DNA of 64,000 bases from Aminipila luticellarii. GTDB lineage: Bacteria > Bacillota > Clostridia > Peptostreptococcales > Anaerovoracaceae. Below, piece by piece: positions 44,473-53,250 of the stretch; the first letter of the stretch is position 1, and each line of letters opens with the position of its first letter. The position numbers and the translations under genes were made by a program. The stretch lies in assembly GCF_004103735.1 (NCBI RefSeq), contig NZ_CP035281.1:2686840-2750839 (forward strand), in the 5' to 3' direction. The notes beneath the pieces were generated by a model. It searched no databases. It worked only from the letters and a program-made list of their open reading frames with translations, and had not been told where the DNA came from.

Positions 44473-44793
44473 ATGCAATGGTTATTTTTAGGTACAGCCG
44501 GACTCTTTGAAGTATGCTGGGCCGTCAGTTTAAAGTATTCGCATGGTTTTACCAAACTCCTGCCCAGTGTGGTAACGGTAATAGGAATGATACTGAGTTT
44601 TTATTTTTTGTCACTGGCTTTAAAAACCCTTCCTTTAGGAACCTCCTATGCCATCTGGACCGGCATCGGCACTGTCGGCACTGTAATTTTAGGAATACTG
44701 TTCTTTAAGGAACCAGCAGATTTAATGCGGTTAATTTGCATTGGCTTTATCGTAACCGGAATCATCGGATTAAAATTAGTGTCCTCTCATTGA
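44473..44793 (+). CDS. gdx: Guanidinium exporter Gdx (SugE-type SMR protein)
   Basis: A 106-residue four-helix small multidrug-resistance transporter. The essential glutamate is in AGLFEVCWAVSLKYS (E13) and the subgroup marker GTSYAIWTGIGTVGT (about 57-71) is typical of Gdx rather than EmrE. It exchanges guanidinium for protons. The ATG at 44473 matches the family start; AAAGGA lies 9 nt upstream. It is controlled by the guanidine-I riboswitch. It is convergent with the alkD gene with 2 bp between stops. Confidence 0.93.
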   Translation: MQWLFLGTAGLFEVCWAVSLKYSHGFTKLLPSVVTVIGMILSFYFLSLALKTLPLGTSYAIWTGIGTVGTVILGILFFKEPADLMRLICIGFIVTGIIGLKLVSSH

Positions 44794-44795
44794 TA

Positions 44796-45518
44796 TTATT
44801 TACGAGCCGTCTTTTTTCGCTTTAATTGATTTAAAAACTCTTTATCCTCTTTAGGCACTCGATAAGACTCTCTGATTTTTTGAATGGCTTTGTTATATGT
44901 AAAATCATCCAATCCATTTTTTCCCTTTACAAAGAAAGCTCTCGTCATGTCAGGGAACTTTACAAAGCACACAGATATTGCCCAAGCAACAGCCATTTTT
45001 ACATAGTATCCTTCATGGTCGATCTGTTCTAAAAGGATTAAATCGGTTTCAATATGCTCTTCATCTATGAAATAGTCCATCAGCATAACAACGCCAAAAC
45101 GGATATAAAATTCTTGTGAATTTTTTAAATAGAGCTGAATAAACGACCAGATTTTTTCCGGCTCCTTTTTAGTAAATTTCAGTCCGGCACAGAAAGAATC
45201 GCAGACGGCCCAGTTATCAATTTTGGGGATAAACGCCTCTATATATTTTAATCGTTCTTCTGTGGACACCCTTATACAGCCTATGGTCAACCCTTGAAGC
45301 AGAATTTCTTCATAATAAATTTCCTCTGCCGGCGCATTGCTCAGCTCTCTGAAATATTCGTCATACCCCTCTCCGGATAACTGTTTTGCCAACGCCTTCA
45401 TCGGAGCCATTCTTACACCGATAGCATTTTTTACGCCGGGAATAAGCTTATCATTAAATTTTTTATAATTTTCTTCTGCCTGCTGCTCCAGCAATGCTCT
45501 AACCTCTGCACGCTTCAT
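44796..45518 (-). CDS. alkD: AlkD-like DNA alkylation repair protein
   Basis: A 240-residue HEAT-like repeat DNA glycosylase homologue. Markers: GVRMAPMKALAKQL and the later block NWAVCDSFCAGLKF and KMAVAWAISVCFVKFP. AlkD removes bulky cationic lesions such as 3- and 7-alkylpurines. It is the last gene in a same-strand group with a SprT protease, Ogt and DUF362-ferredoxin. GAGGGATGAG precedes the ATG. Confidence 0.88.
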   Translation of the reverse strand: MKRAEVRALLEQQAEENYKKFNDKLIPGVKNAIGVRMAPMKALAKQLSGEGYDEYFRELSNAPAEEIYYEEILLQGLTIGCIRVSTEERLKYIEAFIPKIDNWAVCDSFCAGLKFTKKEPEKIWSFIQLYLKNSQEFYIRFGVVMLMDYFIDEEHIETDLILLEQIDHEGYYVKMAVAWAISVCFVKFPDMTRAFFVKGKNGLDDFTYNKAIQKIRESYRVPKEDKEFLNQLKRKKTARK

Positions 45519-45564
45519 CTCATCCCTCTTTCTTTTCGTTTCACCATTTTAAGCTGCAACATAT

Positions 45565-46710
45565 CTATATTTTCCAGTTTCTATCCATCAGCTTCGCCTT
45601 CTGCGGACACATTTCCTGACAGCAATAGCACCTTATGCACAACGAATAATCATACTTCGGATACTCCCTCAGCTCCAGCGCCTTCTTTTCCAGCGGGCAG
45701 CTGTTTACGCAAATCCCACACTTTACGCACTTTTCTTTCAAGATATACGGCTTCTTCTGCAAAAGCGGCTGTATAGGTTGTAATAATCGGATCTGGGTCT
45801 TTTTGTCCGTTCCTCTATACACGTCATATTTCTTATTTCCATAGGTTTCTGCCGCTTCCTCGATTGTCCGCTCTCCGTCCGCCGTAAGAATTTCTATTTC
45901 TTCCGCCTTCATGGTTCCTACGCCGTATTCATAGCCGTATCTGTTTGTGGGAACCAGCTCCGGCTTCAGATTGATGAGATAACAAAAAACAGTATCCAAT
46001 GCAATCGGATCCGTTGACATTAAAATCACATTCATTTTAATGGGCGTTCCCGACTGAGGGCCGTTTCCTTCCATGGCGAGGATACCATCCATAATGTGCA
46101 GTCTAGGTCTTAGGAAATTATTCAGATCTGCAATCATTTCGGCAAAGCTGTCCGCATCCGTATATTTTGCATGAAAGGCTCCTTTATTCAGTCCATAGAC
46201 TGCCCCAAAAATATTTTTTGCTGCGCCCGTAATCCGCTCCAGCTGATGCGTTTTCATTTTGCATAGGTTTATAATGCCGTCACATTCCAAAATTCCGTTG
46301 CTTATCATGAACTGCTTTTCTTTTTTACCCTCATCAAAGGAAACCTGCGTCCCTTTACTGAAATCCGCAGGAAGAATACCCGCTTCCTCCGCAGGGGCCT
46401 TTATGCCGCATTCTGCCGCCACTTTAGATGCTCCTATGGGGTTGCCCGGCGAATCTCCATAATACAAGTTGTTATATCCGTGCTCCTTTAAATATTTCCC
46501 CACAGCTTTAAATACGGCAGGATGGGTGGTCACCGCCTTTTCCGGAGAAGCCTTTCCTAATAAATTCGGTTTTAAAAGAATCTTCTCTTCCCGCTCAAAA
46601 AAAGCCTCTGCTCCGCCCAGCAAATCCATCCCCTCTTTGATTGCCTGATCTACGTGCTTTTCTCCATAGTCCTTACAGACCAAAAGTGCTACTTTACTTT
46701 TTTCCATCAT
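45565..46710 (-). CDS. DUF362 protein with C-terminal 2[4Fe-4S] ferredoxin domain
   Basis: About 381 residues. The DUF362 domain (about 1-300) shows LLKPNLLGKASPEKAVTTHPAVF and YGDSPGNP near the front. The C-terminal ferredoxin domain has CVKCGICVNSCP and CIRCYCCQEMCP, binding two [4Fe-4S] clusters. The family function is not established. The ATG overlaps the ogt stop (ATGA); an open frame to 46824 lies inside ogt and is not the start. Membership in a repair-type operon is unusual. Confidence 0.88.
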   Translation of the reverse strand: MMEKSKVALLVCKDYGEKHVDQAIKEGMDLLGGAEAFFEREEKILLKPNLLGKASPEKAVTTHPAVFKAVGKYLKEHGYNNLYYGDSPGNPIGASKVAAECGIKAPAEEAGILPADFSKGTQVSFDEGKKEKQFMISNGILECDGIINLCKMKTHQLERITGAAKNIFGAVYGLNKGAFHAKYTDADSFAEMIADLNNFLRPRLHIMDGILAMEGNGPQSGTPIKMNVILMSTDPIALDTVFCYLINLKPELVPTNRYGYEYGVGTMKAEEIEILTADGERTIEEAAETYGNKKYDVYRGTDKKTQIRLLQPIQPLLQKKPYILKEKCVKCGICVNSCPLEKKALELREYPKYDYSLCIRCYCCQEMCPQKAKLMDRNWKI

Positions 46711-47210
46711 TCCATCTTCCCATCTTTTACGCCTATCCCCTCTATCTCCAGCAATTTTACTTTTTTGTCTATTCCACCGCCATATCCGACCAACCTTCCG
46801 TCTGCACCGATCACTCTGTGACAAGGAATAAAAACGGGAATAGGATTTCTGTTGTTGGCCAGCCCCACTGCTCTGGCTCCTTTCGGGCAGCCTATTTGCT
46901 TCGCAATTTCTCCGTAGCTGACCGTTTGTCCATACGGAATGGTTTGAAGAGCTTTCCAGTCCTTTTTTTGAAATGCAGTCCCGGCTGGATTGAGCGGCAG
47001 ATCAAATTCTCTTCGCCTTCCTGTCAGATATTCATGGAGCTGTACCGCGGCTTTCTTTAAGAGCTCCGTCTCTTCTTCCGCTATGCTCTCTTTCAAATGC
47101 TTCTTATTCTTTATTTCCGGGCTCTCGAAAATCAAATCTGTAATCTCATGGTTTTCTTCTGCTATACCTATTTTGCCTAACAACGTGCTATAATACCAAA
47201 TTTTTTTCAT
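46707..47210 (-). CDS. ogt: O6-alkylguanine-DNA alkyltransferase
   Basis: A 167-residue suicidal alkyl acceptor that repairs O6-alkylguanine. The acceptor cysteine is C130 in IPCHRVIG, and the DNA-reading helix is SYGEIAKQIGCPKGARAVGLANNRNP (about 98-123). The gene starts directly after the sprT stop with AAAGGA upstream. Together with alkD it covers two routes of alkylation repair. Confidence 0.94.
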   Translation of the reverse strand: MKKIWYYSTLLGKIGIAEENHEITDLIFESPEIKNKKHLKESIAEEETELLKKAAVQLHEYLTGRRREFDLPLNPAGTAFQKKDWKALQTIPYGQTVSYGEIAKQIGCPKGARAVGLANNRNPIPVFIPCHRVIGADGRLVGYGGGIDKKVKLLEIEGIGVKDGKME

Positions 47211-47726
47211 CTACCGGATCCTTTCTAACTTTCCTCCGCACTTACATCTGTAGTGGGAAGGATGCTTCACCACATTGGACATCCTTGTTCTTGAAATTCG
47301 AACTCCGCAGTTCTTACAGACTAAAACATAATTTTCCTTCTGGGGCCGTTTCCTTAAGGCCGTTTCCTCTTTAATCCCCAGGCCTTCCGCCGTTTCTGTC
47401 CGTTTTATATGGTAGCCGTATCTTTCGTTCATTCTGCCTGCATAGGCTTTCCACAAGGCTCCATGGTTATCACAGCCGGGGCATGTATGCAGTACTTCGT
47501 GTGCCAGTGTTTGCTTTATCACTTTTTCTTCGCAGTCCAGCAATCTGTACGACAATTCAATCTCAAAGGTTTCTCTGGATCCCTTCCTTATTTTTTTACA
47601 GCATCCAAATCGGCTTCTGGCCCTTCGATTAATCGTAATATCATTTTTGATTTGATCTGAAACTGGTATTTTTAAATCTCTTGCTTCTTCTAAGACCTTC
47701 TCGTAAAGATCATTTATATATTCCAT
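47211..47726 (-). CDS. SprT-like zinc metalloprotease
   Basis: A 171-residue protein with the metalloprotease motif HEVLH (76-80) and a third ligand region HGALWKAY, then a C-terminal zinc ribbon (CKNCG ... CKCGG). It resembles the SprT/Spartan family, whose eukaryotic members degrade proteins crosslinked to DNA. It is the first gene of the operon; ogt follows without a gap. DNA-protein crosslink repair is a likely role but is inferred. Confidence 0.85.
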   Translation of the reverse strand: MEYINDLYEKVLEEARDLKIPVSDQIKNDITINRRARSRFGCCKKIRKGSRETFEIELSYRLLDCEEKVIKQTLAHEVLHTCPGCDNHGALWKAYAGRMNERYGYHIKRTETAEGLGIKEETALRKRPQKENYVLVCKNCGVRISRTRMSNVVKHPSHYRCKCGGKLERIR

Positions 47727-47747
47727 ATTTTTGTCCTTAATATTTTA

Positions 47748-47779
47748 AAAGCCAAAAGTGCCTTTCCACTCTTGGCTTT
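47748..47779. terminator. Hairpin between GntR gene and the sprT operon
   Basis: A 13-bp stem AAAGCCAAAAGTG (47748-47760) with 47767-47779, one G-U pair. It separates the two transcription units; the following T-run is short. Confidence 0.65.
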
Positions 47780-48158
47780 ATTCTTCTTCCTTAAATGAAT
47801 AAGGTAAAAATTCAATTATTTCTTCTTCCGAATATCCAAGACTTTTCATCTGCTTTATAAAGCCTTCCGTAACGTTTCTGGCTTCCTTATATCGAATGCT
47901 CTCAATAAGAAGCTTGTTCGTCGTTACAAATCTGCCGGCGGTTCTTTCCGCATGCAGCAGCTCTTCTCTCTCCAGTTCGGATAATGCCTTTTGCATGGTA
48001 TTCGGGTTCACGCTGAATCGTGCTGCAAGGTCTCTTACCGAATCTACTTTTGCCCCCGGTGTCAATGACCCGGAAATAATATCGTGTTTTATTCGCTCCA
48101 TCAACTGTAAATAAATGGGTATACTCTCATTAAACTGTGCTTCTGCTATGTCTGCCAA
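47778..48158 (-). CDS. GntR-family regulator, YtrA type (copy 2)
   Basis: A 126-residue regulator with an N-terminal winged HTH (about 15-80: IPIYLQLMERIKHDIISG, VNPNTMQKALSELEREEL) and a short helical tail of the YtrA subfamily, which lacks a ligand-binding domain. Starts with TTG 48158 after AGAGGTGG. It is a diverged tandem duplicate of the next gene upstream. YtrA regulators usually control adjacent ABC transporters, but none directly adjoins here; a MacAB-like system lies 2 kb away beyond the operator desert. Confidence 0.88.
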   Translation of the reverse strand: MADIAEAQFNESIPIYLQLMERIKHDIISGSLTPGAKVDSVRDLAARFSVNPNTMQKALSELEREELLHAERTAGRFVTTNKLLIESIRYKEARNVTEGFIKQMKSLGYSEEEIIEFLPYSFKEEE

Positions 48159-48172
48159 AATTCCACCTCTCT

Positions 48173-48541
48173 CTATGCTGTTCCCACGTTCTCTGTTCTC
48201 TTAGGCTCTGAAAAAAGGCTTACTAATTCATCCGGATGAATACCTAACTGCTCTAAGCTTGAAAGAAATTCTTCTGTTATTTTTCTTGCTTCCTTACAGC
48301 GGACGCTTTTTATAAGAAGCCTATTGTCTGTAACATACTTTCCGGCAGTTCTCCTGGATTTTACCAGACCTTCTTCTTCTAAATTAGCTAATGCCCTCTG
48401 GACTGTGTTTGGATTGACATGATACTTTCCGGATAATTCTTTAATAGAAGCCATTTTCTGATCGGGTTCTAATACTCCTGAGACAATTTCCTGCCTTATC
48501 GTCTGCATTATTTTTATATAAGTCGGTATAGTTGTTTCCAA
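48173..48541 (-). CDS. GntR-family regulator, YtrA type (copy 1)
   Basis: A 122-residue regulator like its downstream neighbour (shared TIPTYIKIMQTI, VNPNTVQRALANLEEEGL, RRTAGKYVT, and KSVRCKEARKITEEF). Starts with TTG at 48541, 8 nt after AGGAGG. It is the first gene of the pair. Its promoter region, TTGACA at 48634-48639 (minus strand), overlaps a TGTAC-N10-ATACA site at 48594-48613, so autorepression is likely. Confidence 0.88.
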   Translation of the reverse strand: METTIPTYIKIMQTIRQEIVSGVLEPDQKMASIKELSGKYHVNPNTVQRALANLEEEGLVKSRRTAGKYVTDNRLLIKSVRCKEARKITEEFLSSLEQLGIHPDELVSLFSEPKRTENVGTA

Positions 48542-50048
48542 ATCTAGTTACCTCCTAATCCCTGTTTCATACTCCCACTCACCCATTTTTGATTGTACCG
48601 TGCCTATAATACAATAATACAGATTCATTTATTTGTCAATCCTCTGAAACAATAATTTGTAAGTTCTTGTAAATTATATGCCTCATTGTGTTGTTCATAT
48701 AATACAGTAATACTTAACTTGTTTGCTCTTAAGTTCTATTATATGTAAAATATGTAAATTTATACTGTGTTCTTGTATTATTTAAATGATACAGCCAATT
48801 CTCTATATTTTACCATATATCCTGTATTTTTCAACATATTATATTTACATTGTGGATTAAAATATACTCTTTACTTTAAAAATCAATAAATTTTTTAAAA
48901 TTTTATATCGCTTAAAAATTTACAGTTTTTAATAGTTCATCTGAAATACAGCTTTTAAAATCGTTGATTTAAGCGTTTTTTTCTTAAAAAATATGTTTTT
49001 TACCGAGTACCTTCCACAGCCTCTCGTTTTTCTTCGACTTTTTTAGTTCATTTTCTTCTTATTGTATGATTGTTTTAATACAGTTTGTGGTATTTTTTCG
49101 ACATCATTAAAATATTCGTAGATTTTTTTGTACTATTGTATGGTGTCTGTGATACAGTTTCTGCTTTTAAGTGTTTCACATATTCCTGTAAATTTCAACG
49201 TTTTTGGCTTAAATAAATTGGTTCTATATTTGCTTTTACTTAATTTAATTTATTTTTTAAGATTTTCTCCTCTGCGACATTTTTTTCTTTACAGGAGTAT
49301 TTAGAGAAACTTAAATGTATGAAAGAAGCTAAAAATAGCCATTTTAAGGCCTACTTACATAATTTGTAATTTATTTAAAGGCCCTTTCTTTTAAATTTTA
49401 CAGAATTTCTATTATATAAGAACGTCTTGACCTGAGATTTCTACTATTTTTCATAAAATTTATCTAGTAATTGTATGTTATATATAATACAATTATACAA
49501 AGTACTTCTTTTTATTCCTCCGAAATTTTTTAGCCTTTTAAAGTAAAATTCGGCTGATTTCTTTGATTTTTTGACTCCTTTTCCATAGATTTTTATTAAA
49601 ATTCTTTGTTTTTGTTCTATTCTATTGTATTAAATAAATAATACAATATTTTATTTTTACGATTCTTCTATCCCATGGTTTTCTGGGATTTACTAAAAAT
49701 TATTGTTTCTTCTTCCCGGACTTAACTTCTAAAAATTACTCCAATCTCTGTGATAATACTCTTGATTTTTACTCTTGCTTCAAATTTATGGATTTTTATA
49801 CGTTTTTTTGAATCTATTAATTTGGAACTTTACCCTAAGAATTCAGCTCGACGTGAAACAGCTTTAAATTTTGTTTGGGCAATAACTTTTTCATATTTCC
49901 CGCCTGATATTCCTTTACTATTTTTTAGCAGAGGATTTTAACAGAAAATATAATTTCGAATAAATTTAAAGATTTTTATTTTAATTTAGAATTTTAAAAA
50001 GGTATTTTGAAAAAATTAGATTGGAAAATATATTTTTTCATAGAAATA
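48542..50048. promoter_or_regulatory. AT-rich gene desert with an array of TGTAT-N10-ATACA palindromes
   Basis: No convincing gene in 1.5 kb. Exact TGTAT-N10-ATACA sites lie at 48774-48793, 49063-49082, 49137-49156, 49472-49491 and 49626-49645. One-mismatch sites lie at 48594-48613 (TGTAC) and 48687-48706 (TGTGT). The first overlaps the promoter of the GntR pair, so these are probably their operators. The rest is T-rich on the plus strand without recognisable coding remains. Confidence 0.7.
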
Positions 50049-50049
50049 T

Positions 50050-50094
50050 AAACAAGGCTTAAATTTGCGTTTTAAGCGAATTTAAGCCTTGTTT
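50050..50094 (-). terminator. Hairpin at the end of the ABC efflux operon
   Basis: A perfect 16-bp stem (AAACAAGGCTTAAATT at 50050-50065 with 50079-50094) lies 63 bp beyond the permease stop. The T-run is weak (TTTATATTT on the minus strand). Confidence 0.65.
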
Positions 50095-50156
50095 GATGTA
50101 TTGGTATTACATATGATTTTTACCTGCCCTACTCCTTCATTTTAGAGGCGTATTTT

Positions 50157-51368
50157 TTATTCATACCGCAAGGCCTCGATTGGATCCAATCTGGCTGCCT
50201 TTCTTGCCGGGAAGATTCCAAAGAAAATTCCCACAAAAGCAGAAAAGGCGACGGCTACCAGAATCGCCATAGGATTTATGACAACACCGATGCCAGCTAT
50301 AGTCATTCCTATGGCGGCAATACCGACTCCGATTCCAATCCCGATCAATCCGCCTATAATAGAAAGAATCATAGCTTCTATCAGAAATTGTGTCAAAATA
50401 TCTTTCGTTTGTGCTCCCAGAGATTTGCGTATTCCTATTTCTCTGGTTCTTTCCGTTACGGACACCAGCATGATATTCATGATCCCTATGCCGCCTACTA
50501 AAAGGGATATGGCCGCAATCGCACCGATGGCGATGGATAAGATGCCCAAAATATTGTTGATGGTTCCCAATTGAGATTCTGCTGTCTCAGATTTATAAAG
50601 ACCCTCCGGAACCTTTTTAATTTTTGTCAGATAGTTTTTAAAATCCTCGGCTTGTTTACTTTGATCCAATTCTTCATTGGCATAGATATCGATGATGGAT
50701 GAGCCCTCATCTTCTCCAATGGCGATGGTATACGGTATATAACCAGAATAGCTTCCCGAGCTGTCCAAACCGGAAAAGACGGACTTCTCCTGTTCATAAA
50801 CACCTACTACCGTCAGGTCTACATTGTCGCCCCTTATGGTCACGGGAATCGTCTTTCCTACTATATTTTTTTTATTAAAGAAAAATTGGGCGGCTTTGTC
50901 GTCAATGACGATCACACCTTTTTTTCCTGCCACATCACTCTTGTTGATGTTTCTTCCATAGATTAATTTATTTTTTATATCGAACTTAAAATAATCTGCA
51001 TCGATGCCGCTCATCTCAAATTTTCCCTTGAGCCTGCCGATTTTTGTTTCACTGCTGGCTGATGCGTAGAGAACTGCATATTTTACTTCATCCGGAAACC
51101 GTGCTTTCAGCGCTTCCAGATCGTCCCGATAGAATAGATCTTTTTCTTCTACGCCGTCCTCTGTCATTTCCCAGTTCAGCATAACGTACATATTCGCATT
51201 AAAGCCTTCAAATTCTTTGGTGACAGCACCTTTAGCGCTGTCTCCTATAGAGGTAATGGCAATAACAGAACTGATGCCGATAATAATCCCCAGCATGGTC
51301 AAAAAGGAACGCATTTTATTGACTTTAATGGCCGACAATGCAAGCTTTATATTTTCAATCAGCAGCAT
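50157..51368 (-). CDS. MacB-type ABC transporter permease
   Basis: A 403-residue permease with one N-terminal helix (about 20-40), a MacB periplasmic-like core domain (about 45-260), and three C-terminal helices (FtsX-like; SLLVGGIGIMNIMLVSV). NKMRSFLTMLGIIIGI and TERTREIGIRKSLGA are the diagnostic blocks. With the ATPase and adaptor encoded upstream it would form an efflux or mechanotransmission system. Its start overlaps the ATPase gene by 10 bp. Confidence 0.92.
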   Translation of the reverse strand: MLLIENIKLALSAIKVNKMRSFLTMLGIIIGISSVIAITSIGDSAKGAVTKEFEGFNANMYVMLNWEMTEDGVEEKDLFYRDDLEALKARFPDEVKYAVLYASASSETKIGRLKGKFEMSGIDADYFKFDIKNKLIYGRNINKSDVAGKKGVIVIDDKAAQFFFNKKNIVGKTIPVTIRGDNVDLTVVGVYEQEKSVFSGLDSSGSYSGYIPYTIAIGEDEGSSIIDIYANEELDQSKQAEDFKNYLTKIKKVPEGLYKSETAESQLGTINNILGILSIAIGAIAAISLLVGGIGIMNIMLVSVTERTREIGIRKSLGAQTKDILTQFLIEAMILSIIGGLIGIGIGVGIAAIGMTIAGIGVVINPMAILVAVAFSAFVGIFFGIFPARKAARLDPIEALRYE

Positions 51369-52126
51369 GTTCCCACCTCCTCTTCGGCTTTAGGAGCATC
51401 CGTTAATTTCTTCTGTGTTTTGGTTTCCTCTCCGTTCCTGGTCAATTGGTCGCTTATGATCTGGCCGTCCTTAAAGGTTATCACCCGGTCTGTAAATTCA
51501 GCTATATCAGGCTCGTGGGTCACTATAATAACCGTATTGCCATTTTTTCTGTTCAATTCGGTGAAAAGCTCCATGATCTCTACAGAAGAGCGGGAATCCA
51601 AATTTCCTGTTGGTTCATCCGCCAATATAATCGGCGGTTCATTGGCCAGTGCTCTGGCTATAGCCACACGCTGCCGCTGTCCTCCCGACAGTTCATTTGG
51701 CATATGCTCGGCTCTGGTTCCAAGGCCCACATTTTCCAGCAGCTCAAAGGCTCTTTTTTTTCTGGCTCCGGCTCCCATTTTTGCGTATATCATAGGAAGC
51801 TCCACATTTTTAAGGGCACTGGTCCTCGAAATAAGGTTAAAGGACTGAAAAACGAATCCAATTTTCTTATTTCTTATGTACGACAGCTCCTTGTCATTTT
51901 TATCGCTGATTGAAATACCCTCCAGCAGATATTCTCCGCTGGTCGGTCTGTCCAGACAGCCCAGAATATTCATCAGTGTAGACTTCCCTGATCCGGAGGT
52001 TCCCATAATAGCCACGAACTCCCCCTTGCATATGGTCAGATCAATACCTTTTAATGCTTGAACTTCTATGCTTCCATTTTTATAAGTTTTCGTTAAATTA
52101 CATATGTTGATTACTTCACTGTTCAT
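51359..52126 (-). CDS. MacB/LolD-type ABC transporter ATPase
   Basis: A 255-residue ATPase: Walker A GTSGSGKST (about 42-50), Q-loop FVFQSFNLI, signature LSGGQRQRVAIARAL (about 145), Walker B IILADEPTG, H-switch IIVTHEPD. The subfamily is the LolD/MacB group. After residue 225 it has an extra tail (EETKTQKKLTDAPK...) ending in two cysteines (GTCC). It overlaps the permease gene. Confidence 0.94.
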   Translation of the reverse strand: MNSEVINICNLTKTYKNGSIEVQALKGIDLTICKGEFVAIMGTSGSGKSTLMNILGCLDRPTSGEYLLEGISISDKNDKELSYIRNKKIGFVFQSFNLISRTSALKNVELPMIYAKMGAGARKKRAFELLENVGLGTRAEHMPNELSGGQRQRVAIARALANEPPIILADEPTGNLDSRSSVEIMELFTELNRKNGNTVIIVTHEPDIAEFTDRVITFKDGQIISDQLTRNGEETKTQKKLTDAPKAEEEVGTCC

Positions 52127-52143
52127 TTTGATCCCTGCTTTCC

Positions 52144-53250
52144 CTACATCTTGCTTGGATCAGAAATAGTGACAGCCATGCCGTTCTTCAGATCGTAAGT
52201 AGGCGATAGAACAACCTGATCTCCTATTTTTATTTGATCTGTAATAATTTCCGTGTCAAAATCTCCTTCTATTCCGGTCTGTACTTTTATCTTCTTTAGC
52301 TTGTTATTTTTAATAACAAATACATATTTCATTCCATTGTTAGCATCTTCAAAAATAGCATCTACAGGAACAGCCAGCGCATTTTCTTTTTCATGAATCA
52401 AAATTTCTGCCTTCGCGCTGACTCCGGCAATTAATTTTCCGTTACTGTTATTAATATCAATGTCTACAGGAATTACTTTTTCACTGGAGCTGTTTTGCCC
52501 GCTGCCGTCCTTGCTTTCTCCTGATGGAGCGATCTTGGATACGATACCGGTGGCCGTGCCGTTTCCAAGCACGTCAGCAGTAATGGTAACTTTTTGTCCT
52601 TCTTTGATTTTGCTTATGTCATATTCACTGATTTTTACTTTTAGCTGCAGGTGGTTTAGATCTTCAATCACAAACATGGATTTATTGTCCGTCGTATCGT
52701 TTGCATTACTCCCTACGGTAACATTTACTCTAGTGACAGTTCCCGCTATAGGACTCGTAATCCTTACCTTATCAAAATCATAAGTACCTAGAGAAAGCAC
52801 TTCTGATTCATAGGCTGCTTTGGTCTCTAAATAGTCATTTTCTGCTAAAGCTCCCTGCTCATACAGAAGCTTTGCATCTTCATATTTTCTCTTAGCTTCC
52901 GCCGCAGCTATCTGCGCTTTGGCATATTGCTCGTTCAAGTCTCCGCTGTCCAGCGAAGCTAACAGCTGTCCTTTTTTTACCCGATCGCCCTCTTCTACAT
53001 ATACAGCCTTGACTTCCGCTGTCTGAGTGGACTGGATCTCAGCTTTTTCTGAGCCTTCCACATTTCCTTTTATGGAAACAATTTCTTTCAGCGTGGTCTG
53101 CTCTGCCTTTCCGGCTGTGACCGGATATCCCGCAGGCTCTGATTTTCCCAGCTTCTGTGTTAAGGCACAAGCAACAGCAACAATCACAAATATTACCACA
53201 GGAATAATGATCCACTTTTTCTTAAACTTTTTAGCTATATCTTTTGACAT
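52144..53250 (-). CDS. HlyD/RND-type membrane-fusion adaptor of the ABC efflux system
   Basis: A 368-residue adaptor with an N-terminal helix (about 10-35), a barrel-sandwich (lipoyl) domain split by a short helical hairpin (about 75-150, EQYAKAQIAAAEAKRKYEDAK), and beta-barrel and membrane-proximal domains. This matches MacA-like proteins in Gram-positives. Start ATG 53250 is preceded by GAGGGGGA. It is the first gene of the operon; the order adaptor-ATPase-permease is usual. Confidence 0.92.
   Translation of the reverse strand: MSKDIAKKFKKKWIIIPVVIFVIVAVACALTQKLGKSEPAGYPVTAGKAEQTTLKEIVSIKGNVEGSEKAEIQSTQTAEVKAVYVEEGDRVKKGQLLASLDSGDLNEQYAKAQIAAAEAKRKYEDAKLLYEQGALAENDYLETKAAYESEVLSLGTYDFDKVRITSPIAGTVTRVNVTVGSNANDTTDNKSMFVIEDLNHLQLKVKISEYDISKIKEGQKVTITADVLGNGTATGIVSKIAPSGESKDGSGQNSSSEKVIPVDIDINNSNGKLIAGVSAKAEILIHEKENALAVPVDAIFEDANNGMKYVFVIKNNKLKKIKVQTGIEGDFDTEIITDQIKIGDQVVLSPTYDLKNGMAVTISDPSKM

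Noticed and set aside
46711..46824. N-terminal extension of the DUF362 protein
   Set aside because: Lies wholly inside ogt, lacks conservation, and a proper start exists at 46710.
49845..49862. parS half-site CGACGTGAAACAG
   Set aside because: Left half does not match TGTTTCAC; chance similarity.
49750..49941. 63-aa hydrophobic frame in the AT-rich desert
   Set aside because: No ribosome site, no family resemblance; expected by chance in T-rich DNA.
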